Positions 44,250-56,892 of a stretch of 64,000 nucleotides of DNA are shown in pieces. The position numbers were made by a program, and so were the translations under genes. The notes under the pieces were generated by a model, which saw only the letters and a list, made by a program, of their open reading frames with translations, was not told the DNA's origin and ran no database searches. Positions within the stretch are counted from its first letter, which is position 1. The number at the start of each line of letters is the position of its first letter. The stretch is from Coprinopsis marcescibilis (lineage: Eukaryota > Basidiomycota > Agaricomycetes > Agaricales > Psathyrellaceae): assembly GCA_004369085.1 (NCBI GenBank), contig ML210168.1, positions 186,596 through 250,595 on the forward strand. Reading direction: 5' to 3'.

Positions 44250-46331
44250 TTATGGCAGGTTCTTTGAGGAGACGTCGCCTTCGGATTCAGCGGGTGATAT
44301 AACGGCAACAATGACGGAGATATCTAGAATATCAAAGCCATCAGAAAGGGTACTGGAGAATATCGTGGGCATCTCACCATCCTGCTTGCCTCCCCTAAAA
44401 TACCTGCCAGACTCTCTGGCACGTCGAGCAAAGGGAATCTCGTCTTCCTCCAACGGAACTGAGCGAGCTTGCGTCCCTTTGGGAGTCGACGTTCCGCTAG
44501 CTTTAGGAGTAGCACGGCGTTCCGAGACCTTTCGAGCCCGGGAGCACAGAGCTTCAGAAAGCATACCTGCTAACGTCTTCCGCCGAAGGAGCAGGTCAGC
44601 AGGTGCTGAATCGGGATTCGTTTCCTTTCCCAAGAAGCTGTGTCGAAATTTGACCACTTCATCAAGAACTTCTTCGTCCCAAAGGTTGTCGCTGAGTCCA
44701 TCGCTAGCAAGGATTAGGATATCGTCCGCCCGCACAGGGAGTGTAAAGTGATGAGCTGCTGTCGAGGGCTTCACTGTGGGATGTGTAGCGGGCCCCAATT
44801 GCAGTGGCATGTTGAACTATAGGTGAGAGCGTTAGCCAAGTCAAAGCCAAGGAATCACTCGTACTCACATCCCACCACATCTCCTCGCTTCGCCAGATGA
44901 TTTCTTCGTCTCGAATGAGCATACCCATGCAATCTCCGACGTGAGCAATCTTGAGGACTGCGTCATATGGCTGAGCGGCGTCGCTGTCGATGTAAATCGA
45001 GGGGTTCAGTGTCCCAGCGGCGTAATTCGTAGCCGATGGACGTTCGGGTACAGAGGATGTTGATGGTGCCGATGCTGACAAGGGTGGGAACGCAGAAGAG
45101 GAGACTATGGATAGAGCTGAAGGACCTGAGTTGCCTGCAGTAGGTTGCCGAGGCGCGTGGTCAAGCACAGCAAGCAATGCAGTCGATGATCCGGACATGA
45201 GGGGTGTTGGTTCTGGCTCGGGACTCGGGTTCTTGGATAAGAGAGAAAACCCCATCCCAGTAGGGGGCCTCGAGATAGCAGAGGGAGCCGTTGGCTGGGA
45301 GGCGGGGGGTCGGGCAGGAGCGACATGAGTCTTGATCGTTTGGTCGTATGCTCGTTCCAATATTTGAAGTACATCAATGCCTTCTGATAGTTCGTCTAGA
45401 GTGTCGTTAAGGTCCTCTTCTAGTTGCTCTTGTCGCAGGCGTTCTGCCTCTATCTCTTCCCAGACGTACGACGAAGCAGCGGAAAAGATAGGGGCGGTGC
45501 GTGTGTCGGTTCGAGGTTTGAATTGTGGGATGAAGGAAAATTGCGGTTGAGAGATATGTGGAGCGGGGTCGTTGAAGATAGGGGATTTTGGATTTCTACA
45601 AGCACTGGACTGCTCTACCTCAGCTGAGCAGTAGTGCATTAGCCGTCGGGCGAATAATGCGCTTGCTGTGGCCTGCTGCGGGTCTGCAGGAGCATGAGCA
45701 ATGTTCGCCTTGTGGAGATAGTAAAATGATTCTCACCGTGATTCTTGGATTTTGTCCATCCTCCAACACCGTCTGCGATTCCCATTGCATTATCGCGCAC
45801 GAAATACGCATCCTCTCCAACTTGAACTGCAAGGGGAAGGTCATCCGGTGATGAACAAGGGGGTGTCAATCGGGTGTGGATTCCTCTGTGAACATCATTG
45901 GATCGACAGCGTTTCGGAATCCCATATGCCCCGACATCAAGTTGATATTTCAGCCGCTGTCGTTTCGAGGATCGCAAAGGTACCTCGTGTGACGAGTGAG
46001 AGGGGTGCGGGTGCGATTGTGCGTTCGGTGGCGATGTAGAGTAATTGAATAGGGCATATTGTGACTGTAACTGATTTGAAGGTGACGTTGTTCCAAGAGC
46101 TAGAGGAAGCGGAGGGTGTCCACCGTGCGAGTGCGTCGATTGTTGTGTCGACGATGAGCCATTCGGATGTTCTGAGGGCAACCGACTAGGAGCAAGACGA
46201 ATTCCGGGGCGCACTGGCGGCGGGGGCGGTGAGTCAAAGAAGGGAATGACACTTGCTGTGTGGAGTGGCCGATGAACTGAGGTTAAGGAGTTCGAGCGAG
46301 CCCGATACAGGCTGGGGTGGATGCTCTTCAT
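44250..46331 (-). CDS. PTC7: Ptc7-like PP2C phosphatase, mitochondrial
   Basis: PPM/PP2C-family serine/threonine phosphatase; yeast Ptc7 acts in mitochondria and dephosphorylates Coq7 in ubiquinone synthesis. The start at ATG 46331 gives MKSIHPSLYRARSNSLTSVH, a basic presequence. A longer in-frame start at 46436 would mask it. The first metal motif is EDAYFVRDNAMGIADGVGGW. After an intron reading to SKNHDPQQATASALFARRLM there is a Ser/Pro-rich insertion of about 150 residues, then LKIAHVGDCMGMLIRDEEI and DILILASDGLSDNLWDEEVL. A final SVIVAVISPAES segment carries the third acidic region. The long insertion between motifs is larger than in yeast; such insertions occur in basidiomycete homologues. 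About 620 residues. Confidence 0.87.
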
Positions 46332-46922
46332 CGTGGGCAACGACGAGGAGAGGATATTCAACGACGAGGGCGTTGGGCAAGGTTGGCAAGAGACTCTTAA
46401 AGGCCTCACTTCCGAATCCGAACGGTCCCTGACCACGAGCGCTTACTTAATCACATGCCCACTTTATCTCGCCTGGACCTATCGTCGCCTGGCTATTCGC
46501 AACCCCACATACCCGTCAGTCTCAGGGAATTTCTTGTGGCTCTCCTTGCATTGCCTTTTCTGGTCATTTCAATTCATCTGAAATCATCGACGTCGCACTC
46601 TGGCTAGCCTTGTCAACAGGCCAAGATCCGATGCCGGCCTCTGCAGGGTCAACATTCCGCGATATAGCAGACAGCCCTGGGATTTATCCCTCTTTCGTTA
46701 GCCCGCATGCAGCTAGTCGCGGAATTTGTTCCGAAATCGCTGTCTTCCTCGTCCCAGGCCCAGGAAGAGCTGCGATGCAAGCAGTCAAACTCGATTAGAT
46801 TAGATTGATAATCTACTAGTTATGAAGATTCTTATCTTATCTCGTCGAGTCAAGAGGCATGTAACCCTAACCTTGGTCTGGAAGCATGATCATCCTAATA
46901 ATCGATATTCAATTTAGTTTGA
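46332..46922. other. Divergent promoter, PTC7 and VAS1
   Basis: Head-to-head spacer of about 590 bp. A direct GATTA-type run lies near 46794-46815. No coding signal, and no TATA box I would call. Confidence 0.4.
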
Positions 46923-49900
46923 ATGTCGATTTCTCCTCTGTATCGATCTCTTTCTGTTCTTTATTCGCGTCAAACACGGTCGCTTGATTTAGTCCAGCGA
47001 AAGCCCAATTTCCAGAGAAATTCGTTCAGCAGGGAATCTAAACGGTTCATCATGTCTGACTCGACCCCAGCCATCGTCAAAGAGTCCAAGGCCACCGTTT
47101 CCTACTCTAACGAAGAACCGGGCTCCACTGTAACTCCTTCTACCACTCCAGCATCAGTACCCAACAATACTCCTGACCCAAATTCCAAGAGCGCAGGTAC
47201 GTCACTTTATTCGAGATTGCAGCTCGATTTAACGCCTCCCCTAGCTAAAAAGGAAGCTAAGAGGTTGGAGAAGGAGGCCAAGCTCGCCGCAAAGGCATCG
47301 AAAAATGCAACAGCAGTTCCTTCTGTAAAGAAGGTCAAAGTGGAGAAGGAAAAGAAAGCAGAGGAGGCCCCGTTCGTGAATGACACGCCACCCGGCCAGA
47401 AGAAAGGTGCGCGCATCGTTGTGATTGTCACCGCGAATTAGGATTGACGATGGATCCCGCGCAGATACTACCAAACCCATGGCGGCAGGTTACAATCCTA
47501 TTGCGGTTGAAGCTGCTTGGTATGACTGGTGGGTTGCGGAAGGATTCTTCAAGCCAAAGCTTGGGCCAGACGGCGGGCCCGCCGCCGACACCTTCGTAAT
47601 TCCTGCACCCCCTCCCAACGTCACCGGAAGCCTTCACATTGGTCATGCTCTCACTGTTGCTATCCAGGATACGATGGTTCGATGGTAAGGACACACTAAA
47701 CTGACGAAGTTATGTACTAATCCGCGTCACAGGAATCGTATGCTCGGAAAGAGCACTCTCTTCGTTCCCGGCTTTGATCACGCTGGCATTTCAACGCAAA
47801 GTGTTGTAGAGAAACGACTCTACAAAACATCCGGAAAGACACGACACGACTTGGGCCGCGAAAAGTTCTTGGACACCGTGCTTGAATGGAAGAATGAGTC
47901 AGTATGTTTACCCGACATTCACACATATCGCCCTGACTCGGACTTCTTCTCTTCCCCTTAAGATACCAGGAACGTATCACCAAGCAGTTGCACCGCCTTG
48001 GTGGAAGCTATGACTGGGACCGAGCGGCATTCACGATGGACGAAGTTAGTTTTCGAAACGTTGCTTACGCGCAGTGCTCTTATTCAATCTTAGAAACTGT
48101 CCAACGCCGTCATCGAAACTTTCTGCAAGCTCCACGAAGACGGAATCCTCTACAGAGCAAATCGTCTTGTCAATTGGTGTGTGAAGCTTAACACAACCCT
48201 CTCTAACCTTGAGGTATTGTCCTCTGCGCATTCCTTCCTCCTTAAGACAGCCGCTCAAAACTCTGTACAGGTCGACCAAAAGCAACTCTTAGGCCGCACT
48301 CTCCTCAATGTTCCTGGTTATGATGTCAAGGAACGATTTGAGTTCGGTGTCATCACCAGTTTTGCTTATCCTTTGGAGGGAACTGGTGAGTTCCTCGTTC
48401 GAATGCTGTAATTGTACTTCTGACAAGATAGCCACAGACGAGAAAATTATCGTTGCCACCACTCGCCCGGAGACCATGCTCGGCGATACTGCTATTGCCG
48501 TTCACCCTGACGACCCTCGATACAAGGTTTGAGCCTTTCTATCTTCGTCGTTGACCCTCTGTGCTAAGTTGTAAATTAGCATCTTCACGGCAAATTCGCC
48601 ATTCACCCATTCGTGAACCGAAGGATCCCTATTGTAACTGACTCCATTGTTGTCGACATGGAATTCGGGACTGGTGCTGTCAAGATCACCCCTGCACACG
48701 ACCCTAATGATTACGAAGTCGGACAGAGACACAACCTTGAGTTTATCAACATTTTGAACGACGATGGTACCCTCAATGAGAACGCCGGTGAAATCTTCAA
48801 GGTATGGAAGATTGAGGCCAGTAGGAGAACACCACTAATCGAACACGTCGTTCACAGGGCATGAAACGATTCCACGCTCGTAACGAGGTTGTTAAACTTC
48901 TGAAGGATCGTGGCTTGTATGTCGAGACCAAGGACAACCCTATGCAAATTCCCATTTGCAGGTAAGTCGTATCTCTCAGCAAGGCAGAAACCGTCGTTAA
49001 TTCAATTTCACACCGTAGCAAATCCGGCGACGTTATCGAACCCATTCTCAAGCCACAATGGTGGGTAAATTGCAAACCCTTGGCGGAGGAAGCTCTCAAG
49101 GTGAGTTTGTTCCCTCGAGGCTTGTATACGACCTTACAAAACTTGTGACAGCGCACTCGAGCCGGAGACCTCTTGATCCAACCGAAGACGTCAGAAAATG
49201 AATGGTACCGATGGTTGGAGGGCATTCAAGATTGGTGTATCTCACGTCAACTCTGGTGGGGTCACCGTTGCCCAGCTTACTTCGTCAACGTCGAGGGCGA
49301 AGAGCAGGATGTGAGATTTTCCTTTTGTACGGTCGAGCATAATACTGATGTGCAATTCGCAGCGCAATGCAGACAAGAACTGGGTTGTAGGCCGAACTTA
49401 CGAAGAAGCTCTTGAACGAGCTACCAAATATGCCAACGGAAAGCCTTTCAAGTTGGAACAAGATGAAGACGTTCTCGACACGTGGTTCTCTTCTGGTCTC
49501 TGGCCTTTCTCTATCATGGGCTGGCCAGAGAAGACCACAGATCTGCGTGACTTCTACCCTTCATCCGTTCTCGAGACCGGCTGGGACATTCTGTTCTTTT
49601 GGGTAGCGCGTATGGTTCTCCTTGGCATTCACCTCACCGGTGAGATGCCTTTCAAGGAGGTGTACTGCCATGCTATGATTCGTGACGCTCACGGAAGGAA
49701 AATGAGCAAGTCCCTCGGGAACGTCATTGACCCTACCGATGTCATTCAGGGATTGGCATTGGAGGAACTGCACCAAAAGTTGCACGAGGGCAACTTGGAT
49801 GAGAAAGAAATTGCGAAGGCTACTGCCGGCCAAAAGAAGGACTTCCCTAAAGGTATCCCGCAGTGTGGTACCGATGCGCTGAGGTTTGCTCTTTGCGCGT

Positions 49901-51238
49901 ACTCCGGAGGAGGTGAGTTGGTTTGCTGTTCAACCCTTCCTTACAAAGTGTTGATTTAACATTTCATTAAAGGACGCGACATCAACCTCGAAATCCTTCG
50001 CGTAGAAGGTTACCGCAAATTCTGCAACAAGGTCTTTAATGCCACCAAGTTCGCCATGCTCAAGCTTGACGAAACCTTCGTACCTGAGCCTCTTGCCAAG
50101 GTATCATGTTTGCACATTCTCAACTGGCATTTATACTTATTTTGCGTCTTTAGCCAACCGGTAACGAGAGTCTCGTCGAGAAGTGGATTTTGCACAAGCT
50201 CAACATCGCTGCCACCGATATCAATAAGGCTCTCGCTGAGCGCAACTTCATGAACGCCACCAATGTGGCGTACAACTTCTGGCTCTATGAGTTGTGTGAT
50301 GTCTACATCGTTAGTCTCCTTCTCGCCGTATGTCCGGGATCTACTTGCTAATTATCTGAATAGGAAGCCATGAAGCCTATGACCGATGCCAGTGCCCCCA
50401 TCTCTGTACAAAAGTCAGCTCAGCAAACCCTCTACACTTGCCTCGACTACGGCCTGCGCCTCCTCCACCCATTCATGCCTTTCGTCACCGAGGAGTTGTG
50501 GCAACGTCTTCCTCGCAGACCAAATGATAGCACACCATCTATCACGATTGCTGCCTTCCCTGTAGCCGTAAGTCAAGCCGCACATATGCTCAGGAACTAA
50601 AATTGATGACGTGTCTCAGGACAACGACTTCGCATCCGACGAAGCCGACAAGCAATTCGATAGCGTCTTTTCTACCCTGAAGGCCGGACGTTCTTTGGCT
50701 GCATCTTACAACCTCCAGAACGATATTCAATGTAAGACATCCCTTCTCATCGTAGCATAACCTTTCTCTAACCCAGCATAGTGTTCATCCAAGTGCAAAC
50801 GGACGCAGATGCTCAGCTCTTCCAATCTCAAATCCCAACAATTGTTGCCCTGACAAAGGGTTGCAAGAGCGCCGAAGTCATCCGTGACGTGTCGGAGCTC
50901 CCTGCTGGCTGCGGAGGCGATGCCGTGACTTCGAGCATTGCTGTCCACGCCCTTGTCCGTGGTCTCGTCGACCTAGACGTCGAGGTCGCCAAGTGCACCA
51001 AGAAGCTCGAATTGGCCAAGTTGAACTTAGGCAAGATCCTCAAGGTCGAGTCGCAAGCCGACTATGAGGAAACCGTACCTGCCAACGTCAGATTAGCCAA
51101 TGATGAGAAGGTATGTGCCTGCTACTCTTTACAAGGCTTTGCGTTGAATGTTGATTTCTTTCGAAACAGAAAAATACCCTTAATGCCGAAATAGCTACAC
51201 TGGAGTTATCCAAGAAGATGTTCGAGAATCTTAAGTAG
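46923..51238 (+). CDS. VAS1: Valyl-tRNA synthetase, cytosolic and mitochondrial
   Basis: Class Ia synthetase that charges tRNA-Val. The first ATG (46923) encodes a basic, acid-poor presequence ([20 protein letters not shown]). A second in-frame ATG at 47052 begins the charged cytosolic N-terminus ([20 protein letters not shown]). This mirrors yeast VAS1, where two starts make both enzymes. A Lys-rich appended segment follows ([20 protein letters not shown]). The catalytic HIGH motif is in [20 protein letters not shown]. The editing domain holds [20 protein letters not shown], and the KMSKS loop is [19 protein letters not shown]. The anticodon-binding domain includes [19 protein letters not shown]-terminal coiled coil ends SKKMFENLK at 51238. 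Around 17 introns, about 1,060 residues. All catalytic motifs intact. Confidence 0.94.
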
Positions 51239-51363
51239 ATATAAGTTCCTGTACTTAAGTCGTTTTCTGTTTGTTAGTTGCTCGAAGTGTATTTTTTTGC
51301 TGCCATTCTCCCAATACGCAGCCAATTGGCTGGCGGAGTTGACACGCTTTTTGAACTCAGTTG

Positions 51364-51369
51364 ACGCGT
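51364..51369. promoter_or_regulatory. MCB-like box (ACGCGT) upstream of dUTPase
   Basis: Palindromic ACGCGT 103 bp before the dUTPase ATG. In yeasts such MluI boxes bind MBF and drive S-phase expression of DNA synthesis genes; relevance here is inferred. Confidence 0.45.
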
Positions 51370-51381
51370 CGCATCAGGGCA

Positions 51382-51389
51382 TATAAAGG
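51382..51389 (+). promoter_or_regulatory. TATA box of dUTPase
   Basis: TATAAAGG lies 83 bp before the ATG at 51473 and just downstream of the ACGCGT box. Confidence 0.5.
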
Positions 51390-51472
51390 CGTCCCGGCGA
51401 GCAGCTTGGCGTTCGCTTGAACGTAAACCTTCGCAACCAGTGCACTCTTGAACGATTCCCTAGTCTTACAAT

Positions 51473-52223
51473 ATGCAAGCAGAGGCACCCCAGCTTAAGA
51501 AGAGAAGAGTCTCTCTCTCGGAAGTAACTGACCAGAATGGAGCAAGCGTTGCGGGTCTCCCTCTCCCAAACCTCCTCGTCAAACGGCTTTCAGAGAAGGC
51601 AAAGCTCCCTACTAGAGGATCTGCTCTCTCTGCTGGTTATGATCTGTATAGGTGCGGAAATCGTGGATGAAATAGTGCGGATTTTGCTCAAAGGGGGTGT
51701 TTAGTGCCGAGAAAAAGATCATTCCTGCTCATGGAAAGGCTTTGGTGGATACCCAGATCTCCATCGCTGTGCCCCCTGGCACGTATGGACGCGTCGCACC
51801 GCGTAGTGGCTTGGGTATGTCAAATTTATGCTTCATTTCGGCCTTTTGCTCACTCGTTACGAACCCTAAAGCGTCCAAGTTCATGATCGATACTGGCGCA
51901 GGTGTCGTCGATGCCGATTATAGAGGTGTCCTGTTCGTCCTACTGTTCAACTTGTCCGACAAAGACTTTGAAGGTGAGATGCCACCGGATTGTCTGTTTT
52001 CAGCACCCTGAATTCTTTGGACAGTCAACGAAGGCGATCGTGTCGCGCAGCTGATCATTGAACGAATCTACACTCCAGAGGTACAAGAAGTCCAGGTATA
52101 TAATCCAACATTTCTCAGCGGTTGGCACACTCATTTCTTGTCGTGTAGGACCTCGAGGAAACCGCCCGAGGAGCAGGAGGCTTTGGCTCAACTGGCGGAC
52201 ACGTATTGCTCACCAACCCTTGA
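51473..52223 (+). CDS. DUT1: dUTPase (trimeric)
   Basis: Hydrolyses dUTP to dUMP and pyrophosphate, keeping uracil out of DNA and supplying thymidylate synthesis. The five dUTPase motifs are all present after splicing: [18 protein letters not shown] (I), [13 protein letters not shown] (II), [20 protein letters not shown] (III, with the catalytic Asp), [13 protein letters not shown] (IV) and the C-terminal [10 protein letters not shown] (V). About six exons and about 175 residues. The N-terminus ([20 protein letters not shown]) is a short extension with a KKRR stretch that could aid nuclear import. It lies 230 bp after VAS1, same strand, with its own TATA and MCB-like sites. Confidence 0.94.
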
Positions 52224-52365
52224 GCACACCTTGATCGTGATCCAACATCCTGGCTTTCGCTCACCGCTTTGTGTATAATCATCTATTCCAATTTGTACCA
52301 TGTCATTTCTGCACTGTAAACCAAATGTAACACCACGTACCTGCCAACCCAGTGCAACATAGAGC

Positions 52366-52842
52366 CTAAACAGATCCGCCACGTGTACGGTCTGCCTCAA
52401 CAACGTAGAACCCATTGGCAGTCCGTGCCGCATGCTTCAGCAAGTCTTGTCCACGCTCCTTCTCGCTGTTTCTCTCAAAGTCGGGATCGCCGTATAGTTG
52501 TCTGTCCAGATCTTCTGGCCCACTTCTCTCTGCAACAGCCACTTTCTCCGTATCCACCAATCTCACTGCCTCGACGAGCCTGACCATTTCCTCCAAGTCT
52601 TGCGTCACTTTCAAGTGTTCCAAAGTACCTTCTTGAGGCGGAACGAGAGCCGAGAGTCCATGCAGTTTCTTCAGAGTGTCGGGCGCTATCTTTGGCGAAG
52701 GGTAGGAACGCAGTAGCTCATTGACCGACCATGTCGGCTTCAGAGGAACGCCAAGTTCATCCGTTTCAATAGTTTTGGTGGAGTAAGTTCGGTATACTCT
52801 CAGGGTACGAGAGCATGTTGCCAGGCGGAGAGAGGAAAGCAT
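52366..52842 (-). CDS. Mitochondrial GatC-like amidotransferase subunit
   Basis: Single-exon gene, 158 residues, starting at ATG 52842 (MLSSLRLATCSRTLRVYRTY), a basic presequence. An upstream in-frame ATG at 52911 is less likely. The middle and C-terminal parts match the GatC pattern: LKKLHGLSALVPPQEGTLEH, LEEMVRLVEAVRLVDTEKV and DLLKHAARTANGFYVVEADR. GatC stabilises the GatA subunit in the GatCAB amidotransferase, which converts Glu-tRNA-Gln to Gln-tRNA-Gln in mitochondria. The similarity is to a divergent fungal class; yeast uses the unrelated-looking Gtf1 for this role. Confidence 0.78.
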   Translation of the reverse strand: MLSSLRLATCSRTLRVYRTYSTKTIETDELGVPLKPTWSVNELLRSYPSPKIAPDTLKKLHGLSALVPPQEGTLEHLKVTQDLEEMVRLVEAVRLVDTEKVAVAERSGPEDLDRQLYGDPDFERNSEKERGQDLLKHAARTANGFYVVEADRTRGGSV

Positions 52843-53066
52843 TAAGGTGAAGCTGGAAGTCCCATACGCATGGTCCGAGCGCAACTGGGCGCGAATCTGT
52901 CGGAGACTCAATAACTTTCAAATCTCAGCATTGCGGCATTACCAATCTCGACCATGGACCATTAATTGAAGACCGTGACAAACAGACAACATATTAAGTA
53001 CAGGACGTATGTAAATAAATATTAGACCATGAATAAGAGAGGATTTTAAAGAGGTCAAGGGAAGCA

Positions 53067-55630
53067 TCAAGCTATCAGAGAAACATTCAAGGGTAGTTCA
53101 TTTTCGGAGGATCCACTGCCTTCGACGGCAGGCTGGGTAATGCCATTGAACTTCCACTTGATCTTCTTGTCGGTGCCAGTGAATTTGAAAGACTCGAGTA
53201 ACGTGCAAAGGACAATTTCTAAAAGTTAATTTGTCAACTCAGTTAACGCAACAAGATCATTAAAGGCACTCACTCATCTCAAGCTGCGAAAATTTGAACC
53301 CGATACAGGCCCTATTACCGCCAATGAAGGTCATTCTGTCACAGGAGCATTAGCTAAGCCCAGGCCGAGAACCAATTCCAAACAAACTTACAGATGGGAA
53401 TATACTCCAGGAATACGAGCATCCGTGACCGAGGCTGGAAGAGAAGACAGCCAACGCTCTGGCTTCCATTCGTCTGCGTCTGGGCCCCAAACAAGCGGAT
53501 TCTTGTTACATGACAGAATGGAAACGAGGATCTGGGTTCCTTCGGGTACCACCACCTCAGTGATCTGTCTCCCGTCAAGTGTTGTTATTGGGCGCGCCAG
53601 CGGCAAAATCGCGTCCTTCCTTGCCCTACTCAATTGGTCAGGCTCATGCACCCTTGGAGTGATGTCCTCACTTACTGCCGCATTACCATAGGAGCTGGAG
53701 GATAACTATAGAAATAATTTGAGAGTCCGGACAGACAGAGCGACAGAGGGACGCACAGACGCAATGTTTCCCTGCAGACAGCATCAAGGAACGTGAGATT
53801 GTTCAGTTCGTCATACGAAAGCTCTCCGTGTTCTTCCCTCGCTTGTAAGATCTCCTGTCGCAGTCGGTCTTGGGCTTCGGGATGTTCGCACAGCGTGTGT
53901 AGGATCCTCGAAAGCGCGTTGGAAGTGGTATCCATAGCGGCGAATGTAAGTGAGCTGTGGATAAAGATTGAGCCAGCTAGTTCGGGGGAATGGGAAGGGG
54001 GTGGATACGCACGATATCTGTGCAATCAGTTCATTGTCTGGCAACTTGTCCTCTTCGGAGGCCAGCATGTTTGCTTTCACTGTAGATGGTAGCTCTAGTA
54101 CCCCGCTCAGCTGAGGAGCGAAAGAAAAATACATACACAGAATACTGATGATATCTTTGCCTTGACCGACTTGTTCATGAATGGCTTCGTCACCCAGTTC
54201 GAAAGCGCGTTTCTTCGACTCGAATATCTCGACAGAGGTATTTGCCATAACATCCACCATATCTCGAAGAGCATGCAAATTCTTCCATGGCAATAAATCA
54301 ACTACGAAACGTCGAAATCGAGGGGTTCCAATGTTGGCAACATGGGGAAATATAATGAACCTAGGGATAGAGAGGCTCCTGCTGACTGGCCTGCAAATTG
54401 ATTAGTACACCTGACATTGCAGACCATGAGGGATGTGTGCAGACATGAGATTTTTGATTGACTCGAAGTAAGGATGCGGCTGCGAATCGGACTCTAGTCG
54501 GTCGAACGAAGTCCCCAATCCGCTTTGTCCGATGAGTTCAAGAGCAGTTCGAGTGAACCAAGAGAGCATGTCGATCTGTGAATTATCAAGATTGATTTAT
54601 ACCACTCCGAGACCAGACAACCCGTGCTCACCTCTGTTTTGCCATTCGACACTTCACTGCGGATAGCATCGCGAAGCTACGAGACTGTGGGCATGTTGGA
54701 ACAACAACAGATCATGAAACACACCTTATATGAAATACCATAGAATATGGGGACTAGGCAAATTGGTTAAACAATAAATCTTCAAATATATGTATATATA
54801 TCTCACTCATTTCTCGCATATGAGCGATGGAAAAGACGGGGTTGAGCATTTTGCGTTGCTTGCGATGGTGTTCACCTGAAGTCCTGGTCAATACAGTAGG
54901 TTTTGGTCGGGAGAACCGTATCAAATCTCACCCAGCGTTGCGAGAAGCCCGTGACCAAATACTACTTTGTTAAACCTAGCCCAAGAGAGAGTTGCATGAA
55001 TTGGTCGTCGATTTTTCTGAGATTTTAGCGGCAAACCTGAGGAAGTCATCAGATTCTTCGAAGATGTGTTGATCCTAGGTTTAATATAACAACTATATGT
55101 GAACGAGGTCCGATGGGAGCCTAGGGACATACACACCTTGACCATGATGTGGTGTAACGCCTTGGGATCGTAGACATAGAGCATGACGTTCTGCAATTTG
55201 ATTGCTCAGTAGGATTTACTAGATTGACAATTGAAATAATTACCCCCATCAAGGTCGGAACTCTGGCAATTCCAGGGTCTATATCAATGATCAGTACCAC
55301 AAGATTTGTTCAACGGATTCGAGCATACAGTTCCTCCCCAAACTATCGTGAGCATCCAAGGCGTCAGGATTAAAAAGGTCGAAGAGATATCCTGAACGTG
55401 AACGCAAATAAATCAGGAGGGAGGGCAGTGTGCTATCGATTCAACATACCCGAGATATAGGAACTCGATTTAGGCCCAGGGATCTTGTCCAGTGGATGTT
55501 TTATCAACCACTTCCTAACAATGCGCCAGAGAGCGTATGAAGCTGCCAGACCTATGACAGCCTGTTTAACATTTGGGATGTTGTCGTCCTGCTGCGATAG
55601 AAGGATTGGTAAGGAGTTGATGAAGTCCAT
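53067..55630 (-). CDS. Cytochrome P450 (P450-2)
   Basis: Full-length P450 with the same layout as P450-1. The N-terminus has a membrane helix (VKQAVIGLAASYALWRIVRK) and the hinge PLDKIPGPKSSSYISG. The I-helix is TFAAMDTTSNALSRILHTL. The K-helix region reads LSYDELNNLTFLDAVCRETL, followed after an intron by PPAPMVMRQ. The meander carries WKPERWLSSLPASVTDARIP and the heme loop contains GGNRACIGF. It ends NELPLNVSLIA at 53067. About 13 introns. P450-2 and P450-3 share nearly identical K-helix segments, so they look like recent duplicates. A TATA box lies 51 bp upstream of the ATG. Substrate unknown. Confidence 0.87.
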
Positions 55631-56892
55631 GATAGGAAGTCCACAGGTTGAGAACGACAAACAGGGTGGTTGCCTCGAGGGCTTTTATATCATCTGAGTC
55701 TCGGCAACACTCGGATTCCTTTTCATGTTCACGGAACAGTTTGCGCTGAGAAGTAACATGAGCTCACGTAGTTATGAAACGACGCCCGAGAATAAGCACC
55801 TGAGATGCGTACCGGTGCCGAAAATGGGGGGAAAGGATCACTGTTCTTGACGTCGCGAACATCCTTCGGATGTGAACTTTGCGAGTCGTGACCTGTTTTG
55901 GTCAAAAGTGATGACACAAGGCGGCAAATGATGTTCCTGCATAGTGAAATTGCCTTGGGAGAGCCCCTGCAATCGTTATTAGCGTAATCGAAGGACCGCA
56001 AACCCCGAGCATGAACCCACATGCATGCCAATGACGAGCGATGGATTATGTGCTAGAAGTATGCTTTCATGTTAGCTTCTGCAGTCGTGTGGAGTCATGT
56101 ATAGCTCACCTTGATGGATTCCGCTTAATACGGACATTCTCAGCCCTCGAAAGATACACATTCTCTATTGAATTATCAGGCTACGCATGCGAGCCCTAGT
56201 AAGTATCTCCTACCATGTTTGCGTTCTTTGCCAACTATGGCAAAATAAGTGGTTGGTTTCTAGACCTTGTGTCTGAGAGGTGGTATTTGCCGCGGTCGAA
56301 GGTTGTGATACGTGGGCTACAGCTCTGAGCGGAGCAGCGCAACTGGTTACCGGTCAGTCGGACAACGTCACCGAGCAATGTACATGTGGTTCTGCGGATG
56401 GGTGGGCAGGAATTGGGGTGAGCCTTGCACGGTGGGGTCGTAGAAGAAAGGCGATCCACTATCTACATCATTGACGTCTGCCTGAAGGGAGATATTTCAG
56501 AAACAGAGGCATTCGCTGCAATATGATCGGAAGTCTATCAGCGACGATTCAGTATATCTATTCCGAACCTGTGCGGAGACGCGTTTCTGAGATCCTTGGG
56601 AGACGAATTATCTCCCAACCTTTTCAACCCGATAAAACCGTCCACGCGGCTCATCTGTTGGAGATTCAGTTTCGAGTAAAAAACGATTTGCGCTGATATT
56701 GATAGTCAACAGCAAGTCGGGAGGCTGTGGCGGCGCGCTCGAGTTCGCCACGGAAACGGGTCAGATCAGAGGCTGTGACCCAATTGGTTCCACTTGCAGC
56801 CTTTGAACGCTCTTGTGCTTGACCGTGCATATCTACTTTTCCTCAAAGAACTCCACTGCAACTTCAACTTAAACTCTCATCAGATTTGAACT
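55631..56892. other. Divergent intergenic region, P450-2 and BAR gene
   Basis: About 1.26 kb, the longest gap in the window. Apart from the P450-2 TATA box there is no coding signal; short frames on both strands (for example about 55729-56031 minus, 56280-56474 plus) are not protein-like. A degraded paralogue fragment was looked for by eye and not found. Confidence 0.5.
55682..55689 (-). promoter_or_regulatory. TATA box of P450-2
   Basis: The minus strand reads TATAAAAG 51 bp before the ATG at 55630, the same spacing as in P450-1. Confidence 0.65.
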
